From contig JAEMSX010000003.1 in NCBI GenBank assembly GCA_016462645.1, positions 39,630-103,629 on the forward strand: DNA of 64,000 nucleotides, read 5' to 3'. Positions 42,393 to 51,231 of this stretch are shown piece after piece. Position 1 is the first letter of the stretch, and the number at the start of each line of letters is the position of its first letter. This DNA is from Thermoleophilaceae bacterium. Lineage in GTDB: Bacteria; Actinomycetota; Thermoleophilia; Solirubrobacterales; JACPNS01. The notes beneath the pieces are model-generated. The model was not told the DNA's origin. It made no database searches and saw only the letters and a program-made list of their open reading frames with translations. A program made the position numbers and the translations under genes.

Positions 42393-43379
42393 TCAGTGCT
42401 GCGGGAGGACCGCGATCAGGCGCTCGGCGGCGTCGGAGACAGCTTGCGCTGAGCCGGCTTCGGTGACGGACTCGAAGTCGAGGATGCGGGCGTCGAACTC
42501 GGTCATCTCCATGCGGCCGACGATGGCGTGGCAGGGGACTCCGCCCTGACGGGCGCGTGTTGCCACCTCCCCGACCGCCTTGCCGAGCAGCGTCTGGCGA
42601 TCGAGCGATCCCTCTCCGGTGATCACGGCGCGGGACGCGCGCATGCGCGCGGGGAAGTCCACCTGGTCCAGCACGAAGGCTGCGCCGCCCTTCAGCTGTG
42701 CGCCGCACGCTGACCACAGTCCGCCGGCGAGTCCGCCCCCGGCCCCGGTCATCAGCTTCCCGCGGGGATCCTGCGGGAGCTCGCCGGCAAGCTCGTCCAG
42801 CCGTGCGCTCAGAGCCGCCACCTCCGATTCGCCCGCACCCTTCTGCGGCGCGAACACGACCGGCGCCTGCTCCCAGGCCGCACGCACATCGCAGAGCACC
42901 GTGAGCTTCGGCAGCTCCACACCATGCAGCACTTCAAGCGCCCCGGCTCCACCATCGGTCGACGCAGTCCCTCCGACGGCGACCAGCACTTCACGCACGC
43001 CGGCCTCTCCCGCGGCAAGAATCAACTCCCCGACCCCACGCGAGCTCGCTGCCATCGCGTCGCGCTCGGCCTCGGGGATCAACTGCAGGCCGATCGCGTC
43101 GGCCGACTGCACGAGCGCGGTCTTCTCATTGAGCAACGCAAAACGCGCCGCCACTTCGCGCCCGAGCGCATCGCTGGCCATGCACTCGACCACGTCGCCG
43201 CCAACCGCATCGACGACGATTTCAAGCGTCCCTTCGCCGCCGTCGGCGATCCGGCAGACGTCGGATTCGATGCCGACGCGCGCCAGCCCGTCGGCAACCG
43301 CTGCCGCGACTTCGGCGGCCGTGAGCGAGCCCTTGAACTTGTCCGGAGCGACCAGCACCGGTCGATTTCGCATAGCCAT
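42393..43379 (-). CDS. Glycerate kinase (GlxK family)
   Basis: ATG 43379 (or 43373) opens a 328-residue protein after a TACGCT box eight bases upstream (leaderless). GlxK motifs: VAPDKFKGSLTAAEVA, RIADGGEGTLEIV, VAVGGTASTDGGAGALEVL, GAGGGLAGGLWS and VITGEGSLDRQT. It phosphorylates D-glycerate to 2-phosphoglycerate using ATP, feeding glycolysis at enolase. A product of glucosylglycerate breakdown would be glycerate, so a link with gpgS is conceivable but the genes are convergent and separated by the REP element. Confidence 0.93.
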   Translation of the reverse strand: MAMRNRPVLVAPDKFKGSLTAAEVAAAVADGLARVGIESDVCRIADGGEGTLEIVVDAVGGDVVECMASDALGREVAARFALLNEKTALVQSADAIGLQLIPEAERDAMAASSRGVGELILAAGEAGVREVLVAVGGTASTDGGAGALEVLHGVELPKLTVLCDVRAAWEQAPVVFAPQKGAGESEVAALSARLDELAGELPQDPRGKLMTGAGGGLAGGLWSACGAQLKGGAAFVLDQVDFPARMRASRAVITGEGSLDRQTLLGKAVGEVATRARQGGVPCHAIVGRMEMTEFDARILDFESVTEAGSAQAVSDAAERLIAVLPQH

Positions 43380-43434
43380 CGCGAGCCAGCGTAACCGCGC
43401 TCCGCGCGCGGATTCGGCGTGTAGGATCTGGCCG

Positions 43435-44148
43435 ATGTCGCACGACCAAGCCACAGTCGCCGAAGAGGAGTACCTGCAGACGATCTTCTGGCTGCAGGAG
43501 GTCGAACTTCCGATCACCGGCGCGAACATCGCTCGCGCGATGCAGCTCTCGGCGCCGACGGTCCACGAGATGGTCGCCCGCCTTGAGGCCGACGGATACG
43601 TCCACCGCAAGCCGGACAAATCCTGGGAGTTCACCCAGCACGGCGCCGAGCAGGCCGAGCAGATCGTTCGCCGTCACCGCTTGATCGAGCGCTTCCTCAC
43701 CGACGTGCTCGACATCCCGTGGGATGACGTGCACGAGCAGGCCGAGCTGATGGAGCACGCGATGTCTCCCCTTATGGAGGAGAAGATGCTCGCCGCGATC
43801 GGCAACGCCAAGACCTGCCCGCACGGGCACCCGATCGACCCGGCAGATCGCATCACCGGAGTTCCGCTCTCGGACTGCGAGGTCGGCGCAAAGATCACGA
43901 TCCTGCGCTTCGAGAACGAAGCAGAGGACCTGCTGCACTACCTCAAGGCCACCGGCGTCGAGCCTGGCCAGGAGGGCGAGATCGTCTCGGTGGATGATGA
44001 AGAAGTCACCTACCGGTCGCTCTCGGACACGCACACGCTCTCGCGCTCGTCCGGCGAGACCGTTTCGGTACTCGCGGACCCGTCGCCGCCGCCGCGCACC
44101 GCGCTTCCCGAGCAGCTCGTGCTCGCCAAAGAACGCTACGGCCGTTAG
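43435..44148 (+). CDS. DtxR/IdeR/MntR-type metal-dependent regulator
   Basis: ATG 43435 stands seven bases after TAGGAT (leaderless); 237 residues. The HTH (ITGANIARAMQLSAPTVHEM) is followed by the dimer and metal site residues: EQAELMEHAMS and the Cys-His element NAKTCPHGHPID, as in DtxR and IdeR. A C-terminal FeoA/SH3-like domain (VGAKITILRFENE...) completes the two-domain form. It represses or activates iron or manganese genes. The adenylate cyclase follows after six bases, so they share an operon. Confidence 0.92.
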   Translation: MSHDQATVAEEEYLQTIFWLQEVELPITGANIARAMQLSAPTVHEMVARLEADGYVHRKPDKSWEFTQHGAEQAEQIVRRHRLIERFLTDVLDIPWDDVHEQAELMEHAMSPLMEEKMLAAIGNAKTCPHGHPIDPADRITGVPLSDCEVGAKITILRFENEAEDLLHYLKATGVEPGQEGEIVSVDDEEVTYRSLSDTHTLSRSSGETVSVLADPSPPPRTALPEQLVLAKERYGR

Positions 44149-44154
44149 CCACCC

Positions 44155-45306
44155 TTGAGCAAGCGTCACCCGGACTTCGACTACGAGGACGCGGGGCTGC
44201 TCTCCGACGTGCTCGATGACGCAGGCCGCGACGCGCGGGTTCGGCTGCTCGACTACCTGATCGACGAAGAACTCGTCGAGCCGGAGGAGGTGCTGCTCGC
44301 GCACGAGGAGCAGCGGCTGTTTCTCCTGCCGGTCGAGCGGGCGCTCGGCGGCGTTCCCAGGTTCACGGCAGCCGAAGTCGCCGAGCAGGCGGGCGTCGAT
44401 CTCGAGCTGTTCCTCGAACTCCGCCGCTCGCTCGGTCTGACCACCTCAGAAGGCGATCTGCCGAGCTACAGCGAGTTCGATGTCAAGACGATGAAGTCGG
44501 TCCGCGCGAACCTCGAGATGGGCATGTCGGTCGAGAGCGTGCGCGAGATCAACCGCGTGCTCGGCGGCGTGCTCTCTCAGTTGGCAGTCGTGGTCGAGCG
44601 TCAGTTCCTTGCCACCTATCTCGACTCAGAACTCGACGAGGCAGAAATGGCGAAGCGCTACGCCGCCATCACGCGCGCGACCACGCCCGAGTTCGCGTTC
44701 GTGCTCCAGCACCTCTTCAATCTCCACCTCCGCGACCAGATGCGCGCGGACATCCTCGGCGCGGAGGCCGCGATCGACTTCCTCTCGAACACACGCCCGA
44801 TCGCGGTGTGTTTCGCGGATCTCGTCGGTTTTACTTCGCTCGGCGAGCAGATCCCCGCCGAGGAGCTGGGAGCGATCGCGGAGCGCTTGAGCTCGCTCGC
44901 CGCGGAGATCGTCGAGCCGCCGGTCCGGCTGATCAAGTCGATCGGCGACGCCGTGATGCTGATCGCCCCGGAGCCGCGCGTTCTGCTCGACACGGCGCTG
45001 CTCCTGATGGACGCCGTCGAGCGTGAGGCCGATGACTTCCCGCAGCTATCGGTCGGCCTTGCCTTCGGCGAAGCACTCGACCGCGCGGGAGACGTCTACG
45101 GGCCACCGGTCAACCTTGCGAGCCGCCTCAGCGACGTCGCCCGCCCGGGAGCGGTGCTCACGACCGCCGAGGTCAAAGAAGACCTCGCCGACGACTACGA
45201 CTGGAGCAACGTCGGCCGCCGCCGCTTCAAGGGCATCTCCCAGCCGGTCTCGATCTACCGGGCCCGTGAGCTCGGCACGCGCGCTACCGCAAAACAGCGC
45301 AGCTAG
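44155..45306 (+). CDS. Class III adenylate/guanylate cyclase
   Basis: TTG 44155 starts six bases after the DtxR stop; 383 residues. N-terminal helical domain (about 1-200), as in the pH-regulated mycobacterial cyclases Rv1264/Rv2212, followed by a catalytic CHD: metal Asp in FADLVGFTSLGE, second metal Asp in KSIGDAVMLIA, and the transition-state pair in VYGPPVNLASRL. No membrane spans. It makes cAMP in the cytosol; substrate cannot be fully read. Operon with a metal regulator suggests regulation by iron or manganese. Confidence 0.9.
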   Translation: MSKRHPDFDYEDAGLLSDVLDDAGRDARVRLLDYLIDEELVEPEEVLLAHEEQRLFLLPVERALGGVPRFTAAEVAEQAGVDLELFLELRRSLGLTTSEGDLPSYSEFDVKTMKSVRANLEMGMSVESVREINRVLGGVLSQLAVVVERQFLATYLDSELDEAEMAKRYAAITRATTPEFAFVLQHLFNLHLRDQMRADILGAEAAIDFLSNTRPIAVCFADLVGFTSLGEQIPAEELGAIAERLSSLAAEIVEPPVRLIKSIGDAVMLIAPEPRVLLDTALLLMDAVEREADDFPQLSVGLAFGEALDRAGDVYGPPVNLASRLSDVARPGAVLTTAEVKEDLADDYDWSNVGRRRFKGISQPVSIYRARELGTRATAKQRS

Positions 45307-45319
45307 CATCGTCCGCGCG

Positions 45320-46120
45320 ATGAGGTTCTTCGCTCGACCGATCGTCATCTCGCTCGCCGTCCTGCTGCTGCTCACCAGCGCGCTCACCGCGTTCGCGAAT
45401 GACTCCGACGCCCCGCCCGGGGCCAATGAACGCTGGCTGCCCTGCGAGAACTGGGTGATGTATCACTGGCTGCCGTTCCGCGAGGATCACTTCTACAAGC
45501 TCACGGGCATCAACCGCCGTGACCTGAAGACGCACCTGTACGAGAACGACACGAACACGATCGCGGAGCTTGTCGTCAAGCACAAGAAGGACCCGAACGC
45601 GATCGTCGAGAGGCTGATGAACCGCTGGGTCGGCAAGGTCAGCGACCGCCAGTTCACGGAGCTCACGCGTCGCAGCAACGCACTGATGACGCAGAGCCAC
45701 CTCTCGCAGCACGTCTTTTTCCATCTCTTCCACGACCCGGCCATCGGCCTGAAGGCGAAGTGGATCTTCAACATCAGCCCGGGCGACTACCACCATGCGC
45801 GCATGACCGGCTGGTCGCCGCGGGAGATCGCCAGGCACGGGGGCGTTCCCGTGAAGCGGGCGGTGCGTCGGGCAATGTCAGTGCTGCGCCAGGAGCAGGA
45901 GAACGGCATCAAACGCCAGCAGACCACGCGCGCGGCGGCGCGCATCTTCCTGCATCGTCAGCAGGCGTGGACACACAAGTGGCTCTACCAGGACATCCAC
46001 ATCTACAAGAAGCGCAAGTTCCCGCACGGCCAGATGGACATGACGGGGACGCGCGCGCAGAAGTCTTGCGAAATGATGACGGGCGCAGGCCACGAGCGTG
46101 GCGCCCACGACGACACGTGA
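45320..46120 (+). CDS. Secreted hypothetical protein
   Basis: From ATG 45320 (13 bases after the cyclase stop), 266 residues. A signal peptide (RPIVISLAVLLLLTSALTAFA, split as 7-27) precedes a mature part rich in His, Arg and Lys helices: ENWVMYHWLPF, HLFHDPAIGLKAKW, HHARMTGWSPREIARHGG and the terminal KWLYQDIHIYKKRKFPHGQ. The basic, His-rich composition could bind metal or nucleic acid. No family recognised. Likely third gene of the DtxR-cyclase operon. Confidence 0.75.
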   Translation: MRFFARPIVISLAVLLLLTSALTAFANDSDAPPGANERWLPCENWVMYHWLPFREDHFYKLTGINRRDLKTHLYENDTNTIAELVVKHKKDPNAIVERLMNRWVGKVSDRQFTELTRRSNALMTQSHLSQHVFFHLFHDPAIGLKAKWIFNISPGDYHHARMTGWSPREIARHGGVPVKRAVRRAMSVLRQEQENGIKRQQTTRAAARIFLHRQQAWTHKWLYQDIHIYKKRKFPHGQMDMTGTRAQKSCEMMTGAGHERGAHDDT

Positions 46121-46123
46121 CGA

Positions 46124-47215
46124 TCAGCCGTTGATGATGCCTGCGAGGCGCTCGATGCCCTCGCGGATCTCGTCCGGGTGGACCGCGCTGTAGGCCAGGC
46201 GCATGGCGTTCTGGCCACCCTCGATCATGAAGTCGCTGCCCTTGGTGATCGGCACTCCGAGCTCGGCGGCGCGGACCGCGATCTCGTCGGTGTTGACGCC
46301 TTCGCCGAGGTCGACCCACATGAAGTATCCGCCCTGCGGCACGACCATCTGGGCCTGCGGCAGGTGCTCGCGGATCGCGTCGACCATCGCGGTGCGACGC
46401 TCGGCGAGCGCGGTGCGGACGACCTCGATCGACTCGTCGAGCTTGCCGGCACGGACGTAGTCGTTGAGGATCGCCTCAGAGGCCTGGCCCGGCGAGATGT
46501 AGGTGTTGGTGCCGGCCGTGACCATGTCCTTGATCAGTGACTTCGGTCCGATCGCGTAGCCGATGCGCAGACCGGGGCAGACCTGCTTGGTGAACGAGTT
46601 CATGAACGCGACGCGCTCGCCCGACTCATCGAGCGAGAGGATCGACGGCAGCGACGCGCCGTCGAAGACGATGTCGCGGTACGGGTCGTCCTCGACGATC
46701 AGGAAGTCGTACTCGTTGGCGAGGTCGAGCAGGCGCTGGCGCTTCTCGAGCGGCATCGTGCAACCGCCCGGGTTGTGGAAGTGCGGAATCGTGTAGACGA
46801 AGCGCAGCGACAGGCCACCCCGCAGGTCGGTCTCGAGTGCATCGAGGTCGAAGCCGTCGGGCTGCAACGGGTAACCGACGAGGTCGGCTCCGCGCTGGCG
46901 CAGCATCAGCAGCGAACGGTCGTAAAGCGGCTGTTCGATCGCGACCTTGTCGCTCGGAGCGACGAGCTGATCGAACATCAGCGCGCAGGCGTGCAGCGAG
47001 CCGTTGGTGACGATCACGCGATCGACCTCAACGCCCTCTTTGTCGGCGATCCACTCGCGCAGCGGCTGGTAGCCGACAGCCGTGCCGTAGCCGAATGCGC
47101 CGGCCGGGTCGTTGGTGAATGCGTTCTGCGCCGATTCCTTCAGACCCTCAACGGGGATCAGGTCGAGCGATGGCGCGCCGCGGGCAAACGAGATGGTTTT
47201 CACGTCAACAGTCAT
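46124..47215 (-). CDS. PLP-dependent aminotransferase (class I/II)
   Basis: 363 residues, fold type I. ATG 47215 follows TAGGCT by seven bases. PLP-binding lysine in SFTKQVCPGLRIGYA, IVEDDPYRDI before it and AFGYGTAVGYQPLREW (the GYG motif) near the N-terminus, with IPHFHNPGGCTMPLEKR typical of the 2-aminoadipate/aromatic aminotransferase (LysN, MocR-type catalytic) group. It transfers an amino group from an amino acid to a 2-oxo acid. Substrate is not readable. It is convergent with the secreted protein by four bases. Confidence 0.93.
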   Translation of the reverse strand: MTVDVKTISFARGAPSLDLIPVEGLKESAQNAFTNDPAGAFGYGTAVGYQPLREWIADKEGVEVDRVIVTNGSLHACALMFDQLVAPSDKVAIEQPLYDRSLLMLRQRGADLVGYPLQPDGFDLDALETDLRGGLSLRFVYTIPHFHNPGGCTMPLEKRQRLLDLANEYDFLIVEDDPYRDIVFDGASLPSILSLDESGERVAFMNSFTKQVCPGLRIGYAIGPKSLIKDMVTAGTNTYISPGQASEAILNDYVRAGKLDESIEVVRTALAERRTAMVDAIREHLPQAQMVVPQGGYFMWVDLGEGVNTDEIAVRAAELGVPITKGSDFMIEGGQNAMRLAYSAVHPDEIREGIERLAGIING

Positions 47216-47225
47216 GCGCTTGAGC

Positions 47226-47771
47226 CTATCGAGATGACATTTTCGTCAGCCACTGCACGAGGCCCGCGCGCTCGAGCAATTCGGCAAGCTCCGCGTAGCC
47301 TCCCGCGCCCGGGTGAGAGCCGTCGCCGGCGTCGGCCTCGGCGCGCCAGATCGAACCCGCGCCGAGCGGAATCACGGTGTCGAAGAACGGAATGTCGCGG
47401 GCGGCGCAGATCCCCGCGTAGGCGTCGGCGAGGCCTGGCGCGTCGGGGGGGCCGACCACGTAAGCCGGAACCTGCAGCTCCGCGGCGCGATCGAGGCCCC
47501 GAACCAGCGCAGCCAGCGAGTTCTCGGTCGGTACCCCGTAGATCAGGTCATTCGTGCCGAAGGAGAAGACGACCGTCTCGTTGCGCTGCGGATCGATACC
47601 GGTGTTGAACCACTGCCGAACGCACGCCTCAGAGGTGGCGCCGGGCACCCCGTGATTCGCAAACGCGATTCCGTCGCAGTGCTCCGCGATCCGCCCGACC
47701 CAGCCAAGTCCGGTCGGATCCAGGTAGCCGGCGACGAAGCTATCGCCGAAGAAGTGCGCGCGGGGGTTCAA
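47226..47771 (-). CDS. SGNH/GDSL hydrolase
   Basis: 181 residues. Blocks: I FFGDSFVAGYLD (Ser nucleophile), II FANHGVPGATS (Gly), III VFSFGTNDL (Asn) and V DAGDGSHPG (Asp and His). It is an esterase or lipase-like enzyme with no signal peptide, so cytosolic. TTG start at 47771, within a TTGA overlap with the PIN stop, so it is translated with the toxin-antitoxin pair. Typical substrates are acyl esters or thioesters; nothing points to one. Confidence 0.85.
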   Translation of the reverse strand: MNPRAHFFGDSFVAGYLDPTGLGWVGRIAEHCDGIAFANHGVPGATSEACVRQWFNTGIDPQRNETVVFSFGTNDLIYGVPTENSLAALVRGLDRAAELQVPAYVVGPPDAPGLADAYAGICAARDIPFFDTVIPLGAGSIWRAEADAGDGSHPGAGGYAELAELLERAGLVQWLTKMSSR

Positions 47772-48169
47772 TTGGAGACGGACGGCTCGACCGCGAATCC
47801 AGGAATCGTCCCGAGCAACTGACGATCAGTGGTCCAGATCTGGTCGCATCCACCGAGGCTCGCGGTCGCGACGTGGAGCGAGTCTGCGGTCTTAAGTCCG
47901 TGAAAGGCGCGAATATGCGACGCAAGCTGAAATGCGCGCGTAGCGATCTCCAGCCGACGAAAGCGGGCAAGCATTTCGTGCATGGCTGCGATTCGATTTT
48001 GATCTCCGCTCCGCAGGGGTCGCACCATGCATTCGAGGTCGACGAGGGGAGAGATGCAGACGGCGTCAGTTCCCTGAGCCACGATCGCGGCGCGAGCGAG
48101 TTCGCCGCGCGGGTCTGGGTTTACCACTGCATCGAGCAGCACGCAGCTGTCGATGTACGTCAGTCCCAC
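47768..48169 (-). CDS. PIN-domain RNase toxin (VapC type)
   Basis: 133 residues with the PIN acidic set: TYIDSCVLLDAVVN (first Asp), VDLECMVRP (Glu), KTADSLHVATA (Asp) and TTDRQLL (Asp). VapC toxins cut tRNA or rRNA with magnesium. The start overlaps the antitoxin gene by 10 bases. The four acidic residues are intact, so the enzyme should be active. Target unknown. Confidence 0.9.
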   Translation of the reverse strand: MGLTYIDSCVLLDAVVNPDPRGELARAAIVAQGTDAVCISPLVDLECMVRPLRSGDQNRIAAMHEMLARFRRLEIATRAFQLASHIRAFHGLKTADSLHVATASLGGCDQIWTTDRQLLGTIPGFAVEPSVSN

Positions 48170-48426
48170 GAGTCACGCTCTTCGCGAAGATATGCGTCGA
48201 CCTCCTCCGAGGTCATCGCCCACTCCGGGTTGATCGGATTCTCCTTGAACCACTGGGCGATCCATGCGGGGTTGCCAGGGGTTTCGTCGATCTCGTCATC
48301 CTGCGGGATGCGCTGGAGCCGCACCGCCGGCTTCCCCCGCCGAGCAATCACAACCTCCTCGCCGTTGAGCGCGGCGTCGATCAGACGAGACAGTTGGTTC
48401 CTGGCTTCAAGCGTGTTTACTTGCAT
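48160..48426 (-). CDS. Phd/YefM-type antitoxin
   Basis: 88 residues: an N-terminal DNA-binding unit of the Phd type (QVNTLEARNQLSRLIDAALN, GEEVVIARRGKPAVRLQ) and an acidic C-terminal tail that would wrap the PIN toxin (SEEVDAYLREERDSW). It represses its own operon and neutralises the toxin. TAGAAT lies six bases before ATG 48426 (leaderless). With the PIN gene it forms a type II toxin-antitoxin module. Confidence 0.92.
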   Translation of the reverse strand: MQVNTLEARNQLSRLIDAALNGEEVVIARRGKPAVRLQRIPQDDEIDETPGNPAWIAQWFKENPINPEWAMTSEEVDAYLREERDSWD

Positions 48427-48462
48427 CCCGCGATTCTAGCCAACTTAGCCAGAACAGGTCGA

Positions 48463-50166
48463 TTACGTGACCGTGAAATGCTTGAGGGTCGGCTGGGCCT
48501 GCGGCACGCCATCTTTCGTTGTCGCGCGAACGTGCAGGACGTAATTGCCCTTGGGCAGAGCCTTCATCAGCGAAAACGACCAGGTGTCTGTGCCGTTCAC
48601 ACGCAGCCAACGCGGGGACAGGCACTTTCCGCGCTGCGAGCGATTCTTCGTGAACTTCGCGCGCGAGCTACGCAGCCAGAGGCAGTGTCGCTCTCGCTTG
48701 AGCAGCCGCTTGTCGACGCGCTGCAGCGCGATTTCCACGCGAGCGATCTGGCCGGACGGACCGGCCGTCCCGCGGAACTTCTGCAGCTTCTTTGCCTTGA
48801 TCGTGGAATTGAGCGGACTGGAGATCTTCGAAGTCGCCGCAGGCTTCGGACCGGTGGTGCCGGCGTCGGGGCCGAGAATTCGGCTGACGTAGGGGACCAT
48901 CTTTCCTTCGCGCAGCGCAGTTCCGACGAAGATCGCCTTGCCGTTGGAAAGTAGTTCGATCGCGTCGGCTGTCGCGCTCGCGCCGAGGGCGGGGTAGGTG
49001 TTTGTTCCGTACGTGCCGTAATCAAGCAGCGGCGCACCGTTCGACTCGACGACCGATGTCGTGACAAACGGCGACGGTGCGCTCGACTCGCTGACGCCGA
49101 GTGCGATCACCCTCTTGCCCGGGTATGCGGCGAGCGCGGTGGCGGAGCTCGCGTTGCCGGGGGTGACATCCCTCGCGATCGGACCGTAGCTCTCGACTCC
49201 GAGCGTGTCGAGCTGCGCGAGTGTTAGTGCGGTGCTGCCGTTGAACTCGGTCGACCCGGCAAACGTGGCGAGGCCCGGTCGGACGATCGCGTCGTTGAAG
49301 GTCACATCAGTTCCGAAGGACGAGGTGATCCCCATTGTTGAACCCTCGCCCGTGAGAACGAGGTGAACAAACTGCTTGGCCTTCGAGGAGAATGCGACGC
49401 TGAAGTAGGTGCCATACGGGTCCACGCGGACGTTCCGGTCGAAATCTGCCAGCACGTGACTTGCCGTCGCTGCGGCAGCATTCGCGTTGAACGTGGTGTT
49501 CGGCGTGCCGCTGCCGTCGTATCCGCGGACGAGCAGGCGAGCGTTCCCGTCCTCATCCAGGTACCCGCCGATCGCGACGATGTCGCCGCTCGGTTGCAAA
49601 GCGACATCGCTGAACTGCGATTGGCCGCTCCCCAGCGACTCCTCGATTCGGCCAGAGCAAGCCGGTCCGAAGCAGCTCGACGGGGTGATGTCGGAGTCGG
49701 TGTCCAGCGTGCCGTTGGAGTTGAGGCGGAAGATCAAGCTTCCCTGGCCCCAGCCACCGAAGCCGTCGAAGCGTCCGACCGCGACGATCTTGCCGTCAGC
49801 CTGGAGCTTGATCGATTCAACTCCATCGATGTCTCCAGCGTGCGAGCTGCCGTAGAGGTAGATGCCGTCGCCGCCGAAGGATGTGTCGAGCACGCCGTTC
49901 GGGAGGAGTCGAAGCACGATGGCGTAGGGCGAACCGCCGCTGGAGTAACCGGCCGTGCCGCCGACGAGGATCTTGCCATCAGGCTGGACCGCGATTGATG
50001 TGAAGTTTCCAAAGTCGAAGCCGCGAGCGCTCGGTCGCGAGACGCCGTCGGTGCCAAAGCTCGGGTCGAGATCGCCCCAGTGTCCGGCGGCACCTGCCGT
50101 CGCGGTTGTGAGCGTGAGTGTCAGGCACGCGAAAATCGCGGCGCAGATGACGGACAGTCGGTTCAT
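48463..50166 (-). CDS. Secreted delta-60-repeat protein
   Basis: 567 residues: signal peptide (LSVICAAIFACLTLTLTT), then at least five delta-60 units (LDPSFGTDGV, VQPDGKILVGG, LDTSFGGDGI, LQADGKIVAVG, FRLNSNGTLD), which form beta-propeller-like structures. The C-terminal third (about 435-567) begins ATSKISSPLNSTIKAKK and contains HCLWLRSSRAKF...C...WLRVNG, shared with the protein at 54031 (see findings). No catalytic motif. Probably a cell-surface or released protein. Confidence 0.85.
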   Translation of the reverse strand: MNRLSVICAAIFACLTLTLTTATAGAAGHWGDLDPSFGTDGVSRPSARGFDFGNFTSIAVQPDGKILVGGTAGYSSGGSPYAIVLRLLPNGVLDTSFGGDGIYLYGSSHAGDIDGVESIKLQADGKIVAVGRFDGFGGWGQGSLIFRLNSNGTLDTDSDITPSSCFGPACSGRIEESLGSGQSQFSDVALQPSGDIVAIGGYLDEDGNARLLVRGYDGSGTPNTTFNANAAAATASHVLADFDRNVRVDPYGTYFSVAFSSKAKQFVHLVLTGEGSTMGITSSFGTDVTFNDAIVRPGLATFAGSTEFNGSTALTLAQLDTLGVESYGPIARDVTPGNASSATALAAYPGKRVIALGVSESSAPSPFVTTSVVESNGAPLLDYGTYGTNTYPALGASATADAIELLSNGKAIFVGTALREGKMVPYVSRILGPDAGTTGPKPAATSKISSPLNSTIKAKKLQKFRGTAGPSGQIARVEIALQRVDKRLLKRERHCLWLRSSRAKFTKNRSQRGKCLSPRWLRVNGTDTWSFSLMKALPKGNYVLHVRATTKDGVPQAQPTLKHFTVT

Positions 50167-50285
50167 CGGTCCTACCTCCGGAACTTCGGGCCAGCAACCG
50201 AGTGATTGCCTTACCCGTTATGAGCGAATACAAATGGTGTAACCATCCTCGCTGCGGAGAGTTGCGCCATGTGACCGAGAATTCA

Positions 50286-50321
50286 CGAAAAAGCCCCGCG
50301 GCCTTTGGGCACACGGGGCTT
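50286..50321 (-). terminator. Intrinsic terminator of sucD
   Basis: On the minus strand, stem AAGCCCCG (50321-50314), 15-base loop and CGGGGCTT (50298-50291), then TTTTT overlapping and following (to 50286). It lies 24 bases past the sucD stop. Confidence 0.88.
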
Positions 50322-50344
50322 CTACACCACTTATCTGGCAGCGA

Positions 50345-51229
50345 TCAGGCAGGCGCCCCAATCAGCTCCATCGCAATCTCAGCAGTCTGCGTCGGCGTGC
50401 GGCCAACACGGATGCCGGCAGCCTCAAGCGCCTCGGCCTTGGCCTTGGCGGTTCCCGCCGAACCTGAGACGATCGCGCCGGCGTGGCCCATCTGCTTGCC
50501 CTCGGGGGCGGTGAATCCGGCGATGTAGCCGACGACGGGCTTGCTCACGTGGTGCTTGACGTATTCGGCGGCCTCTTCCTCGGCCGATCCACCGATCTCA
50601 CCGCTCATCACGATCAGCTCGGTCTGTTCGTCCTGCTCGAAGAGCTCGATGATGTCGACGAAGGAGCTGCCCGGAACCGGGTCGCCGCCGATGCCGACGA
50701 TCGACGAGTTGCCGAAGCCCTTCTGGGCCAGCTCGTTGCCGATCTGGTAGGTCAGCGTGCCCGAGCGGGAGACCACTCCGACGTTGCCCGGCTTGAAGAA
50801 CGACGCCGGGATGATTCCGACGTTGGCCTCGCCCGGCGAAAGGATTCCCGGGCAGTTCGGTCCGATGATCCGTGTGTTCGGGTGGTCGCGCTTGACCTGG
50901 TTGTAGAGCTTCAGCTCGTCGTGGGCGGGGATGCCCTCGGTGATGATGATCACGACCTCGACGCCGGCCTGGGCGGCCTCGAGTGCCGAAGCAGCAGCGA
51001 ATGGCGGCGGCACGAAGATCATCGCGGTGTTGGCCTGGGTCTCGGCAACGGTGTCGGCCCAGTTGGCGAAGACGGGGATGCCCTCGACGTTCTCGCCGGC
51101 CTTCTTCGGGTTGATTCCGCCGACGACGTTGGTGCCGTACGCGCGGTTGTTCAGCGTGTGGAACGAGCCTTCGCGGCCGGTGATTCCGGCGACGGCGAGG
51201 CGCGTGTCCTTGTTTACGAGGATTGACAT
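50345..51229 (-). CDS. sucD: Succinyl-CoA synthetase, alpha subunit
   Basis: 294 residues with the CoA-binding Rossmann domain (LAVAGITGREGSFHTLNN), the ligase domain and the phosphohistidine segment PVVGYIAGFTAPEGKQMGHAGA (His in MGHAGA). It joins CoA to succinate with ATP or GTP in the citric acid cycle. ATG 51229 is two bases after the sucC stop. A terminator follows at 50286. Confidence 0.97.
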   Translation of the reverse strand: MSILVNKDTRLAVAGITGREGSFHTLNNRAYGTNVVGGINPKKAGENVEGIPVFANWADTVAETQANTAMIFVPPPFAAASALEAAQAGVEVVIIITEGIPAHDELKLYNQVKRDHPNTRIIGPNCPGILSPGEANVGIIPASFFKPGNVGVVSRSGTLTYQIGNELAQKGFGNSSIVGIGGDPVPGSSFVDIIELFEQDEQTELIVMSGEIGGSAEEEAAEYVKHHVSKPVVGYIAGFTAPEGKQMGHAGAIVSGSAGTAKAKAEALEAAGIRVGRTPTQTAEIAMELIGAPA

Positions 51230-51231
51230 GT

